Shown: positions 7,896 through 20,566 of the stretch, piece after piece
Layout of the letters: the number at the start of each line of letters is the position of its first letter
Numbering within the stretch: position 1 is the first letter of the stretch
Source of the DNA: Streptomyces sp. NBC_01451
Lineage (GTDB): Bacteria > Actinomycetota > Actinomycetes > Streptomycetales > Streptomycetaceae
Direction of reading: 5' to 3'
NCBI RefSeq assembly: GCF_036227485.1
Contig: NZ_CP109479.1
Location: 9,672,001-9,736,000 of the forward strand
DNA: 64,000 nucleotides
Notes under the pieces: generated by a model
Seen by the model: the letters and a program-made list of their open reading frames with translations, nothing else
Databases searched by the model: none
Told to the model about the DNA's origin: nothing
Program-made: the position numbers and the translations under genes

Positions 7896-9633
7896 GCGGG
7901 CGCGGGCGGGGAAGCGGGCACCGGGCGGTCATGCCGCCGGCGGAGTTCCAGGCCACTCCACGGCTGGCCCCGGACGGGCTCGAGGTGACGGTGATCAACA
8001 AAGGCGGACATGCGCGGGTTTTCGACTTCGGTGAACTGAAGGTGCCGGTGCCCATGCAGCACTCGCTGGCGAGGACCTTCGCCGCCCAGTCCCGGACCTG
8101 GACCGGCCACGCTAGCGCGAATTCGTACTGGAACTCGGTTCTTGCATTCGACCGGTTTCTCGATGCGCAGGGTCACCCGGCTCAGGACTTGGACGAGTTG
8201 ACCTCGGCCACGCTGCGGCTATGGCGAAACAACCACAAGGAGACCGCCGGTGGCCGCAACTCCATGACACAGATGCGGACACTTCTGAAGCGGGACCGGC
8301 GGCTGGCGGTCGGCCTGGCCGCGGAGGAACTTGCCCGGCGTGTTCCGAGCCGAGGGCCGAGCAAACAGTCGTATGAGGGGCCGGAGCGGGAGCGGATGGT
8401 GTTGGCGGCGGAGCGGCAGTTCCGGGCTGCGCTGCTGCGGATCCGGGAGAACACGTTCCTACTGGAGCAATGGCAGGCAGCAGAGTTCACGGAGCGAAGC
8501 CGCGAGGGAAGGATCGGAGCGATCCTGGATCACCTGGCGAAGACCGGTGACGTCCCGCGCACGGTGCACGCCAGCGGCCAGTCATCGGTGACGAACACTG
8601 CTTTGCTGGGCGGGGCAGGAGCATTGGTGACGTGGGGCCGGCTCTTTCTGACGCGGCAGGAACTGACCGCGCTGGCAGTGATGTTGACCGACCGTTTCGC
8701 CTGGAACCTCTCGATGTTCGACCGCGTTCCCGTTCCGGTCAGGACGCCGTCCGCCGGAGAGGCGAGGACCATCACCTACCAGGTGCAGGTCGAGAAGCGG
8801 CGAGCCGGGGGCGGGCGGTGGTTCTCCATGGAGAACATCACCGACTCCGGCGCGGACTCACCGGGCCGACTGGTCACCAAGGCCCTGGAGGCCACCGCAC
8901 ACGGCCGCGCGCTGGCCGCCCGCCTGGCACCGGGCATCGATCTACTCATGGTCGCCCGCAGCCAGCAACCCAGCATGGCGGTCAACGACCTGGACCGGCC
9001 ACCCCGGGTCGGCCCCCTGGCCTTCGGAGTCTCCTACGACGACGGGAAGCGGTGGGGGCGGTCCCACGGGCTGGGCGGGTCCCCCTTCCAACGCAGCCGC
9101 CGCACCACTGTGACCCAGGAAGGCCGACCGCTCCAGCACAGCCGAGGCACGCACGAGAGCGTCTACGTGCTGCCCGACAAGAACGTCCAGAAGGCAGCCC
9201 GGAGCGTGATCGCAGCCGGTGCCGAGGAGGCCCTGCAGCGGGCCCGCGACACCACTTTCAAGGGTCGGCTGACCAACGCTGCCGACCCCGGCCACCAGGA
9301 GACCGCTACCACGGACTGCGCGGACGAGGAGACCAGCCCATGGCCCGCTCCGGCTGGGGGCTGCGGGGCGGACTTCCTGCTCTGTCTGGCCTGCCCGAAC
9401 TCGCGGGTTCACACCGGCCACCACCCACGCCTCGCCCACCTGCACCAGCAGTTGACGGCACTGCACTCCGCATGGCCTGAGGAGATGTGGCGCGGGCGCT
9501 GGGACAACCACCTGCAGCGGCTGGAGGACCTGCGCGACAAGGTCAGCTCCCTCGTCTGGGACGCCGCCCTGGCCCGTGTCACGGGCGCGGACCGCACCAT
9601 CGTCGATCTCCTGTTGAAGGGACAGCTCGCCCC

Positions 9634-9637
<4 letters not shown>
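7892..9637 (+). CDS. Recombinase-like protein 2 of the element
   Basis: 581 aa, second member of the recombinase trio, identified mainly by its place between two clear tyrosine recombinases with 4-bp overlaps on both sides. Seen: an N-terminal core-binding-like region around residues 60-130 (NSYWNSVLAFDRFLDAQ), a catalytic-like region at about 230-430 ending in QHSRGTHESVYVLPD, and a C-terminal segment with Cys/His spacing (CGADFLLCLACPNSRVHTGHH) that may bind zinc. The usual HxxR box and GH-Y ending are not obvious, so it may be structural or use a diverged active site. GTG 7892 has AGGAAG upstream; ATG 7931 is an alternative. Confidence 0.75.
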
Positions 9638-12197
<2,560 letters not shown>

Positions 12198-12389
12198 ATC
12201 GGAAGGCTTCGTGACAGGTGTCCTGGGCTCGGTGGCAACGAGATCCGGCATCGATCCGGGGGAAGTGTTGGAGAAAGTCGGTCGATGGTCCGCCCGCAGA
12301 TGGTACGGCGCTCCTCAGCGGACACAGCTCGATGCCATCAGACTACACAGACATTACCGCCAAGCTGGACGGACGCCACGAATGCGATC

Positions 12390-13595
12390 TTAGGGAGATG
12401 TCGTCCACTGATGAGCGGCTGGCCAAGTTATTGCGGCGGGAAGGTTCAGAAGCTCACCATCCCTGCCATCGCCGGAGGCGTACTTGACGACGGGATGCCC
12501 GTCTGAATCGGTACGGTCGAGGATGCCGTCGAACTGCACACAGCGCACCTCCCCCGCAGGCGACGTCACCGACGCGAACAAGGGAGTCAAGTCCGGGAAG
12601 GAGTCAGTTTCATCTACGAGCAGGATGGTCCCATCGACGATGGGGCGGTCGACGTGATGGGTGGCGGGTTGCGGAGTGGCTGTGCCGCGCACGAGAAGAG
12701 TATCGACTGTGTAGGCGGCGCCGTCGAAGCGCATACTCGTCGCTACCGTGAGGCCCAGTCTGAGGGTAGTGGTCGCACGGTGAGCGAAGCAGCGCAGCAA
12801 CCAGTCGATCGTGTCCCGGTCCGAGTTCTTGGGTGTTGCGCGGCCGTGGAAGATGTCGTTGCGGAGCTTCACCAGGGCGTCCACGGTGGTGCGAGAAGGA
12901 GTGTCCGGTGCGAGGGCTTGGACGGTCCGCTTGGCTGTTGCGTTGGTTTCGGCCTGTCGGCCCAGGGAAAAGGCGATATCACGCCACGTTCCCATGCTGG
13001 GCCTGTGCAGCTTACTCATAGCAAGGCCGGGGATGGGGTGAGGTCGAGAAGCGGCCATGCCGATACATGAGGCGAACCGCAGAATCGCCTCGATCGTATG
13101 GAGACCTTCGCTGACCTGAGTGTCAGTGGTCGTGGCTCGCAGGTAGCGTGCAAAGCGGTACGCAAGGGGAGTCGGAAGTTGTTCTGCCGCATTCTGGAGG
13201 GCTGCGGCGTTAGCTTCAGTGAGGAGCTTGGTACATGCGGGATGGAGCTGTTCTGCGGCGCTGTCCTTGTCAACCCAGTCAGCGGCGCCAAGACGCATAG
13301 CTTTAATAACCTGCGGTTTACCGCCTTCTCCAGACAGGACGAGCACCGGAATGTGGTTTTGAGCATTAGCTAGTTGCTCAAGGAGCCACAGGCCGCCCCA
13401 TTCTTCCGGGGGCATCTTCATGTCGACTAGCATCAGGTCGAAGGGTTGAGAACAAATCGCATCCCATGCTGCTTGGCCATCGGCCACATGCTGGATCTTG
13501 GCTCCAGCCGCCCGGAGAGAGCTACAGAATGTGCGTGCGACGTCGGGCTGGTCATCGGCGACGAGGATTCGGGTGCCAGACAGCGTGGTGATCAC
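12390..13595 (-). CDS. Response regulator: receiver plus HEPN-like domain
   Basis: 401 aa. Residues 8-125 are a receiver domain with acidic pair Asp14-Asp15, phospho-acceptor Asp58 (LMLVDMKMP) and Lys110. The usual DNA-binding output is absent. Residues about 140-285 are helical and carry LVKLRNDIFHGRA, an R-x4-H motif (Arg245, His250) as in HEPN RNases and RNA-binding HEPN domains, preceded by MGTWRDIAFSLGRQ. The last ~110 residues are unassigned. Its GTG overlaps the stop of the kinase gene by 4 bp, so the two are coupled. Codons such as ATT, AAA and GTT are more frequent than in flanking genes, suggesting foreign origin. Proposed role: effector released or activated by phosphorylation. Confidence 0.8.
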   Translation of the reverse strand: MITTLSGTRILVADDQPDVARTFCSSLRAAGAKIQHVADGQAAWDAICSQPFDLMLVDMKMPPEEWGGLWLLEQLANAQNHIPVLVLSGEGGKPQVIKAMRLGAADWVDKDSAAEQLHPACTKLLTEANAAALQNAAEQLPTPLAYRFARYLRATTTDTQVSEGLHTIEAILRFASCIGMAASRPHPIPGLAMSKLHRPSMGTWRDIAFSLGRQAETNATAKRTVQALAPDTPSRTTVDALVKLRNDIFHGRATPKNSDRDTIDWLLRCFAHRATTTLRLGLTVATSMRFDGAAYTVDTLLVRGTATPQPATHHVDRPIVDGTILLVDETDSFPDLTPLFASVTSPAGEVRCVQFDGILDRTDSDGHPVVKYASGDGRDGELLNLPAAITWPAAHQWTTSP

Positions 13596-16500
13596 GAAGT
13601 CTCCGTTAGTTCGGGTGTGGTCAGTGGAAGCTTGATTGTCCAGGTTGTGCCGACATCGGATGGGGTAGGAATCAGTTGGCCGCCCCGACGATGCAGCAGG
13701 GTCTGAGCGCCGAGGAGGCCCAGCCCGTTACCCCCTTGTTTAGTGCTATGAATTCGCGATCTACTCGTGAGGGCAATGGCGACGCTTGGGGCTAGCCCCG
13801 GCCCGTCGTCGGAAACCAAAATGACGGCTTCTTCCGCTGTGGCGGACCACGCGATCGTGAGGTAGCCGACGTTGTTCATCGCCTCGAGCGCGTTCTTAAT
13901 GAGGTTGTTGAGAACAGAGCGCAGAGCGGCTTCGCTGATGTCAACGTGTGCTTCCCTAGAAGCTTGCGGGCTGTTTATCGACACCGTCTTCGGGGTGTCG
14001 GCGAGGACGGCCCCGGTGAACGCGTGCAAGAAGGATCCCAGCTCCAAGGCATGGGAGGTTTGGTCGTCCCACAGCGATGCAGCCACTCGTAGCTGCTTGG
14101 CTTGGGCTTGGGCTTGGTCGAGGTGCTCGCTAGCCGTGACCTGATTTCGTAGCTTGCCCGTCCGCGTCGTGGCCGGCATTCCCTCGGCGACCCGCGCCGC
14201 GCTCACCTGATTCTTGATGTCATGGAGTAGATCGGCGATGGACTGGGCCAGAGGGTCGGCGGGCGGACGGAGCAAGAGGAAGGCCGCGGAGGTTAGCGGC
14301 CCGAACTTGGCTGGCAGGTCGGGATAGTTGATGACGACCTCCAGTCCGAACTGGGTGGCAGTCAGGCGCGTCGTGGGGGTGACCTGCGACCAGAGGGTGC
14401 AGAAACGCTCTAGCGCCCCATATCGGCTATTAGTATGCTCGATGCCGCCACTAATCCCCACCTTAAACGGGTGTGTGTCCAATGGGGTTACGGTGACCCG
14501 GGCCCCGTCGTGAAGAACCGCTTCGATCGCGGCGTCCAAGACGGCCCGTTCACGGCTGGCTATCACCGCATCACCCTGCAGGTGCTTCTCAGTAACCTCG
14601 AGATGGCCACGATGGAGAAGTTCCCAGTCAGATACCAACTCCCTCAATCGAACCGGTTCTGGGTCGCTACCGTAGACTCGATAGAGGGCACACAGAAGAG
14701 TGAGGTGCCTAAGAAGTGCTGCGTCGATCGCTGCGGGGTCCTCCACTTGATCGATAAGATTCAGGACGTCGGCGAGCTCGTCGTCTGGGGTGCGCGCAGC
14801 TGGAGCTTCTGAGGCTTCGTAAGCACGTCGAAATGTCTTCGTTAGTTCGCCGGCATCGATACTTCTACTGAAATTGCTTCCCAGAATTTCATCGGCATCG
14901 GCTGCCCATTTCGCCAGCACCTCGGGGGTGCCGGCCAAGTGCAGACCGAAGAATCGATGAGTACGCCACTTAACGGGGAAGCTGTCGCCGGTCTGAGCGA
15001 GGTGGGTCAAATGCTGGAGTACCAGGCGAGCCAGCTCTCGATCTTGTTGTGACGCCTCGGGCAGTTCCTGGGCTGGCCGAGGTTGCGCCAGCGCCTCGAA
15101 GACACGCAAAACACGGGCAGCAGCTTGCTGCCGCCCCTTCTTCCTTGATGTGCCCGAGTAATGTCCTTGCAGACGCAGCTCGGCACCCAAAGGCGCGCTT
15201 GTGATGGTAACGGTTGACCAGAAGCGTCGGTCATGGTCGGGTCCGATGACGACGTCATCAAAGCTCAGAGTGAGGAAAGCTGCGGAGCACCAGCGCTCGA
15301 GTGCCGAGGAGGGATCCAAGGCCGACGTATCAGCCACCAACGTGTGCCATGCCCCCTCCCACTCGGCAGGCCAAATAGGTCCAATCGTGTCCGGGTATTC
15401 CTTTGAGGCGTAGACAGCGCCGATGACAGCCTGGAAAGCGGTGGCGGCGATGTCTGTGCTGACTCCGACTTGCTCTTGGCCTGTACCTAACAGCAAGCCA
15501 GAGCTTATGCCGCTCCGCTCGAACGCCTCAGCGACCCAATCGTTGGGCACCGTCTTGACAGCCAGATCACTCGGAGGGGTTGAGAGTGCACGGAGGGCTT
15601 GCGTACGCGCACTCTCGAAGTTCAGCACCTGCGAACCCAAGAATGCCAAAGTCGTGTTGTCTCGCTGTCTCGCCCGAGTTATCCAGTAGCCCTTCTCGTA
15701 GCACCAGGAGGAGTGCATGAGAGCCTGGGACAAAAGCGGTCGAGCCGAGCCTGAAAGTCCGAAAAGTTTCTGTACGCGAGCCACAATTTGGCGGTGTTCA
15801 CTCTTCTCAGGTAGGTCACTCGTGGGCTGAACGGCGTTTGCAGGACTGGAGATCTGTGCACGCTGAACACTCGCCGGATGGTGCTGGACAAGGAAGTTGT
15901 AAGCGGCAAGGGAAGACGCGGCCCGCTTGCTTCTTCCGCAGCCTTCTGCGCAGCGTCCCCTTGAATCCTCAAGGGAAACCTTGTGCGTCAGTGCGTGGAC
16001 CGGGCCCGCTGCCGTCTCCCTGCGGCTGAGCACGTGCCCTTGTAGCTCTTTGCTGAGGATTTCATTCCAATTGGGATCAGCTCCGGAGGCTGCCAGGACA
16101 CTGCGTGTCAACTCGTGCAGCAACGATCGAGCAACGTCAGACTGGCCTGCCAAGTGCAGCACGCCAACTGTCTGAGTGAGTAGGGCGGCGGACACCTTCG
16201 GAGGCAGAATGGTCTCATCTACGAGCCCCACGCTGAGCAAGCACGACTGCCTTAGCCACGTCTGCCTGCCCGCCCAGTCAGCCAGTTTTGCGCGCGCTCC
16301 CGCTACGCGGTGGCTAAGCTTCCCTGCCGAATCTGAGGCGAAGGACGGGTAAGCGATCGACGCCATCTCCCGCGACACAAAGGTAGTACCCACGACTTCA
16401 AGTGAACTCAGGACGCCGACCGTCAGGTCCTTGTACTCTGCCTGATGTTCGTAGAGGTAGGAGCGGTGCATTAGTCCTACCGCGAGGGCACGCCGTATGT

Positions 16501-16633
16501 CGATGGATGGGCTGCGCAGGCCGGCCCCGGCTAGAGCTAGAACGGCTGGCGACTGCTCTGGAATCGGCTTAACACCACAATGCGTCAACACCCCGAGCGA
16601 CTCGCCGCCGCTACTTCCCGGCAAGCCAGACAT
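13592..16633 (-). CDS. Tandem dead RNase III/dsRBD-like sensor histidine kinase
   Basis: 1013 aa, no membrane segment. Module 1: RNase III-like at about 48-180 (MHRSYLYEH), then a dsRBD-like end (EGCGRSKRAASSLAAY, ~229-245). Module 2: RNase III-like at about 285-415 (MHSSWCYEK; LAFLGSQVLNFE; DIAATAFQAVIGAVYAS), then dsRBD at ~439-515 (DPSSALERW, GPDHDRRF, SRKKGRQQAAARVL). The catalytic acids of ERLEFLGD and of the later FEALIGA are replaced, so cleavage is unlikely; dsRNA binding is plausible. After a helical linker comes a kinase core with His804 (DLLHDIKNQ), Asn914 (NLIKNALEAM), DDGPGLA and GGNGLGLLG. ATG 16633 follows GGGGGAGG closely; an in-frame TTG at 16687 is an alternative start. Confidence 0.8.
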   Translation of the reverse strand: MSGLPGSSGGESLGVLTHCGVKPIPEQSPAVLALAGAGLRSPSIDIRRALAVGLMHRSYLYEHQAEYKDLTVGVLSSLEVVGTTFVSREMASIAYPSFASDSAGKLSHRVAGARAKLADWAGRQTWLRQSCLLSVGLVDETILPPKVSAALLTQTVGVLHLAGQSDVARSLLHELTRSVLAASGADPNWNEILSKELQGHVLSRRETAAGPVHALTHKVSLEDSRGRCAEGCGRSKRAASSLAAYNFLVQHHPASVQRAQISSPANAVQPTSDLPEKSEHRQIVARVQKLFGLSGSARPLLSQALMHSSWCYEKGYWITRARQRDNTTLAFLGSQVLNFESARTQALRALSTPPSDLAVKTVPNDWVAEAFERSGISSGLLLGTGQEQVGVSTDIAATAFQAVIGAVYASKEYPDTIGPIWPAEWEGAWHTLVADTSALDPSSALERWCSAAFLTLSFDDVVIGPDHDRRFWSTVTITSAPLGAELRLQGHYSGTSRKKGRQQAAARVLRVFEALAQPRPAQELPEASQQDRELARLVLQHLTHLAQTGDSFPVKWRTHRFFGLHLAGTPEVLAKWAADADEILGSNFSRSIDAGELTKTFRRAYEASEAPAARTPDDELADVLNLIDQVEDPAAIDAALLRHLTLLCALYRVYGSDPEPVRLRELVSDWELLHRGHLEVTEKHLQGDAVIASRERAVLDAAIEAVLHDGARVTVTPLDTHPFKVGISGGIEHTNSRYGALERFCTLWSQVTPTTRLTATQFGLEVVINYPDLPAKFGPLTSAAFLLLRPPADPLAQSIADLLHDIKNQVSAARVAEGMPATTRTGKLRNQVTASEHLDQAQAQAKQLRVAASLWDDQTSHALELGSFLHAFTGAVLADTPKTVSINSPQASREAHVDISEAALRSVLNNLIKNALEAMNNVGYLTIAWSATAEEAVILVSDDGPGLAPSVAIALTSRSRIHSTKQGGNGLGLLGAQTLLHRRGGQLIPTPSDVGTTWTIKLPLTTPELTETS

Positions 16634-16990
16634 GTGCCTCCCCCTGGCGTCGCACGGCACCGGGCCGCACGTCGACACACCGATCAACGCACTCTAGCCG
16701 CTAACGGTCGCGGATGCGCCGATCGCCCCCAACCCGGCTAGAGTGGCCGCTAATTGACGGATAGACACCCCTTCGCATCTCCTTGCGCCCAGGGCTTCCG
16801 CGTACACGCACAGCGTCGTTGCCCGCGCCAGACGCCATGTGGCCGAGGAGGCGGCCCGACGGGTGGCGACCTTTTAGCGCACATGCCGCATTTCTACGAC
16901 CTTCCCGCCCGGCCATCGGTCAACGCGCGCGTGGCGAGCACGTAGGCGTCCGGAACAGTATTGAGCCGTGCCCTGACAACTATGCTCCCG
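16634..16990. other. Right-end noncoding region of element
   Basis: About 357 bp between the kinase start and the truncated ligase stop; no gene supported. It should contain the cargo promoter: on the minus strand TAGAGT lies just before TTG 16687 and could be a -10 box, with no clear -35. CCCTGACAA at 16971-16979 resembles the terminal repeat sequence and is inverted relative to TTGACAGGG at 17022-17030, suggesting a second recombinase binding site. Confidence 0.45.
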
Positions 16991-18907
16991 TCACGCAGCC
17001 GCTCTGACTGAACAGAAGGACTTGACAGGGAACGCTCCGGTCACCACGACCGACATCCCGGTCAGCGGCCCACCCGTCGGCTCGGCGTCCTCGGCACTGC
17101 CACCGGCACCGTCGGCCCCGGGAGCGGGCGGGGTGGCGCCGGGCTCGGCCATGTTCACCCCGGTCGCGGCGAGTTCGTCGATGAGGGGGGCGAGTTCGGC
17201 CAGTTCGGCGACGATGGAAGGGGCCTTCTCGGTACCGATGCCCTCCACCTGCCGCATCGCGTCGGCGTCGGCGGCGCGGATGTTGTCCATGGTGGCGAAG
17301 TGCCGGGCGATACGGCGGGACATCGAACGTCCGGTGCCGCGTACCCCGAGCGCGCACAGCACCCGCGACAGCGGCTGCCGCTTCGCCGCGACGATCGCCG
17401 CGAGGAGATTGTCCGTACTCGTCTCACCCATCCGTTCCAGGCCCAGCAACTGCTCCCGTGTGAGGGCGAACAGGCCGGCGAGATCCTTCACCAGGCCGGC
17501 GTCGACGAGCTGGACGACGCGGGTGTGGCCGAGGCCTTCGATGTCGAGCTGGTCGCGCCCGGCGGCGTAGGAGAGCGCGGCCACCAGATGGCAGTTACGG
17601 CCGTTCTCGCACCGCCAGCGCTGCTCGCTCGTGTCGATGCCGGCTCCGCAGCGGGGACACACCTCGGGGAAGACGATGGGCTGCTCGTCCCCGGTGCGCA
17701 GGTGGGCGACAGGGGCTTCGACGCGGGGGATGACGTCGCCGGCGCGATGAACCATGACGTGATCGCCCAGACGCAGGTCACGGCGGGTGATGTCGCCGGG
17801 ATTGTGGAGCGTCGCGTAGGTGATGGTGGCGCCGTCGATCTCGACCGGTTCCAGCACGCCGCGCGGCGCGATGATCCCGGTGCGGCCCACGTTCCACTCC
17901 ACCGCCAGCAGCCGGGTGATCTTCTCCACGGCGGGGAGTTTGTAGGCGATCGCCCAGCGAGGGGCCCTCGACCCCGATCCGGCGGTCCGCTGATCGGCGG
18001 CGAGGTCGGCCTTGATGACGATCCCGTCGATCCCGAACGGCAACTCCGCCCGCAGCGCGGCGATTTCCTTCACGCGGGTCAGCACCTCCTCGACGGTGCC
18101 GACGGTGACGCCGGGCACGGCGGTGGTCGCTGTGGTGTTCACCCCGAGGTCGCCGGCCAGCGTCATCAGGTCGCTGTGCGCGAGCTCGCCCAGGCGCACG
18201 GTCAGCGCCGACCCGGTGCCGGGCGTGGCGAGCAGTCCGTACCCGAAGAACGTCATCGGCACGGTGTACGGGCGGTCCTTGGCGCGCAGGGTGCCTGCCG
18301 AGGCGCCGCGCGGGTTCGCGAACGGCGGTCCGCCGTGCGCCGTCCGCGCGGTGTTCGCGTACTCGAACTGGGCGTTGGTCATGAGGACTTCGCCGCGCAC
18401 TTCCACCGTCAACGGTTCGGCGAGCTCGGTCGGCAGGCCTTCGACGGTGCCGATGGCGTGCGAGACGTCCTCCCCGGCCGTTCCGTCGCCGCGCGTGACC
18501 AGCTGGGTGAGGCGGCCCCGGGTGTAACGGGCGGCGATCGCGAGACCGTCGAGCTTCGGTTCGACACTGAAGCGCGTGACGTCGCGGTCGATACGCCGGG
18601 CCAGCGACGTCGTCCAGGCGGTGAACTCCTCGGGGGAGAACACGTTGTCCAGGCTCAGCATCGCGGTCGTGTGCGGGACATCCCCGTCGACGGCGCCGCC
18701 GGCGACCTTCCCGGTCGGCGACTCGGGCAGCACCTCCTCGGGATGACCGGCCTCCCACGCCGCGATACCGCGCACCAGCCGGTCGTAGGCGTCGTCGTCC
18801 AGCACGGAGGTGCCGCCCGTGTAGTAGGCGGCCGACGCCTTTGTCGCGTCCTCGACCGCCTGCGCGTAGGCGGCGGCGTCCACGATCACTGCAGCTGGTG
18901 TTGTCAT
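16991..18907 (-). pseudogene. ligA: NAD-dependent DNA ligase, C-terminus lost to insertion
   Basis: 638 codons. It seals DNA nicks using NAD. Seen: Ia domain ([17 protein letters not shown]), adenylation motif with Lys118 ([10 protein letters not shown]), OB fold, zinc finger CPRC...C...C around residue 420, a helix-hairpin-helix region ([17 protein letters not shown]) and the first strand of BRCT (MSVVVTGA). There the frame enters the transposon and ends after 13 foreign residues. The rest of BRCT is at 6070-6282. The nick-sealing core is complete, so the product may keep activity. It is probably a second ligase, the housekeeping copy lying elsewhere. ATG 18907 chosen; ATG 18916 possible. 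Confidence 0.9.
17009..17038 (-). repeat. Right end of element: core plus terminal inverted repeat
   Basis: Read inward on the minus strand: core GGAGCG, then TTCCCTGTCAAGTCC and TTCTGTTCA. It pairs with the left end at 6283-6312. The ligase frame passes through the core into this end and stops at 16991-16993. Confidence 0.75.
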
Positions 18908-19260
18908 ACCCGTCATCCTGCCTGCCACCACTGACAATGCCCCCGGCCGGCCGAGTGCCGGGAAACGGCGAGGGCCCGCGGGGCATCGGCGGCGGTGCCG
19001 GTTGTCGTCCGGCGGTGGTTCCACAGCATCCTCTCGGCGGGTTCCCGGGTTGCTGACCTCGGCTTCCCAGGTCGCACGGCAAGGATCGGCGATGTCTTCC
19101 GCCGCCTGCCGGCGGGCGGATTGACAGCGGACTCCCCGTCAACTCCCAGCTTTCTCCCCGCGATTCCCCTGGCACGCCGGTCAGAGTCGATCCCGGCGCA
19201 CCCGGAGGGCGTGGGCGCGACCGGGAGCCGCCCCACCGACCCCCACCGCTCGAGGAATCC
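18908..19260. other. Divergent intergenic region
   Basis: 353 bp between the ligase and glycosyltransferase starts. No gene is convincing. A TTGACA at 19121-19126 points toward the glycosyltransferase but no good -10 follows at the right distance. GC-rich inverted stretches (CCGCCTGCCGGCGGGCGG near 19102) are present without clear meaning. Confidence 0.4.
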
Positions 19261-20538
19261 ATGACGCACACCAGCAGCACTCCGCCCATGGCCCGGCGTT
19301 TCCAGTCGGCGTCGCGGGCCGATGTCCCTGGCTCGACCACCACGCACACGCCGACCGTCGAGATCGTCATACCCGTCTACAACGAGGAACGGGCGCTGCC
19401 CGGCTGCATCCGCACCCTCCATGCCCGACTGCGTGACCAGTTGCCGTACCCCTGGCGGATCACCGTGGCGGACAACGCCAGTGTCGACAGCACCCTCGAC
19501 GTGGCCCGCGAGCTGTCCGAGGAACTGCCCGGTGTCGGCGTCTTCCATCTCGACCGCAAAGGCCGGGGCCTCGCGCTGCGCACCGTCTGGGCCATGAGCG
19601 ACGCGGACATCGTCGTCTACATGGACGTCGACCTGTCCACCGGTCTGGACGGACTGCTCCCGCTGATCGCCCCGCTGGCCAGCGGGCACTCCGATCTCGC
19701 CATCGGCAGCCGCCTCGCCCCGGGCGCCCGCACCGTGCGCGGCCCGCGCCGCGAGCTGATCTCCCGCTGCTACAACGCGTTGATCCGGCTCACCCACGGC
19801 GCCCGGTTCAGTGACGCCCAATGCGGGTTCAAGGCCGCCCGCACCGACGTGCTGCGCCCGCTGCTGGCCAGGACCGAGGACGACGCCTGGTTCTTCGACA
19901 CCGAACTGCTGCTGCTCGCCGAGCACAACGGCCTGCGCATCCATGAGGTCGCCGTCGACTGGGTGGAGGACGTCGACACCCGGGTGGACGTGGTCGGCAC
20001 GGCTACCGACGACCTCAAGGGACTGTGGCGCATGGCCAGGCTCAAGGCGTCGGGCGCCGCCCGTGTCCCGGTGCCGCGCCGCCCCCAACCCGCCGCCGAG
20101 CACCCGGACGCCGTCCTCGCCCCGGATGCCGCGCGCTCCCAACTCGCCTGGCAGATCGGCTGCTTCGTCCTCATCGGCATCGCTTCGACCGCCGGACAGG
20201 CTCTTCTGTACTGGCTGCTGCGCGGCTGGTGGCAGCCCGTCGCGGCCAACTTCGTCTCGCTCCTCGTGCTCACCCTGCTGAACACCGAGGCCAACCGTCG
20301 CCTCACCTTCCGCTACTCCGCGGACGGTGTCGGGGCGGGACGGGCGCACCTGGGCGCCGGTGCCCTGTTCGTCATCGGCTATCTCACCACCTCGGCAGCG
20401 GTCCTGATGTTCCGCGACGCCGTGCCGGACGCCTCGGCGGCTGCCGAGACACTCGTCCTCGCCGCCTCCTCGGTCCTGGTGACAACCCTCCGCTTCCTGG
20501 TGCTGCGACTGGCCGTTTTCCGCCGTCGCTCGTCCTGA
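19261..20538 (+). CDS. GT2 glycosyltransferase with C-terminal GtrA domain
   Basis: 425 aa. Residues about 35-270 are a GT-A fold of the dolichyl-phosphate sugar synthase type (IVIPVYNEERALPGCI, DNASVDSTLD, and metal-binding YMDVDLSTGLDG); it should transfer a sugar from a nucleotide donor to polyprenyl phosphate. Residues about 300-425 form a four-helix GtrA membrane domain (FVLIGIASTAGQALLYWLL ... VLMFRDAV), linked to flipping of lipid-linked sugars. It is first in an operon with a PMT/ArnT-like transferase 28 bp downstream that could use the lipid-linked sugar. The ATG overlaps the end of a GAGGAATCC stretch, giving a short spacing to the ribosome site. Confidence 0.9.
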   Translation: MTHTSSTPPMARRFQSASRADVPGSTTTHTPTVEIVIPVYNEERALPGCIRTLHARLRDQLPYPWRITVADNASVDSTLDVARELSEELPGVGVFHLDRKGRGLALRTVWAMSDADIVVYMDVDLSTGLDGLLPLIAPLASGHSDLAIGSRLAPGARTVRGPRRELISRCYNALIRLTHGARFSDAQCGFKAARTDVLRPLLARTEDDAWFFDTELLLLAEHNGLRIHEVAVDWVEDVDTRVDVVGTATDDLKGLWRMARLKASGAARVPVPRRPQPAAEHPDAVLAPDAARSQLAWQIGCFVLIGIASTAGQALLYWLLRGWWQPVAANFVSLLVLTLLNTEANRRLTFRYSADGVGAGRAHLGAGALFVIGYLTTSAAVLMFRDAVPDASAAAETLVLAASSVLVTTLRFLVLRLAVFRRRSS

Positions 20539-20566
20539 CCCCTACTCCCCGAGAGCGAACCCCACC

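Noticed and set aside
12654..13070. Plus-strand open frames opposite the receiver-HEPN gene
   Set aside because: No domain, poor codon pattern and no ribosome site; antisense shadow of a well-supported gene.
19121..19150. Promoter with TTGACA upstream of the GT2 gene
   Set aside because: No acceptable -10 box at 16-19 bp spacing.
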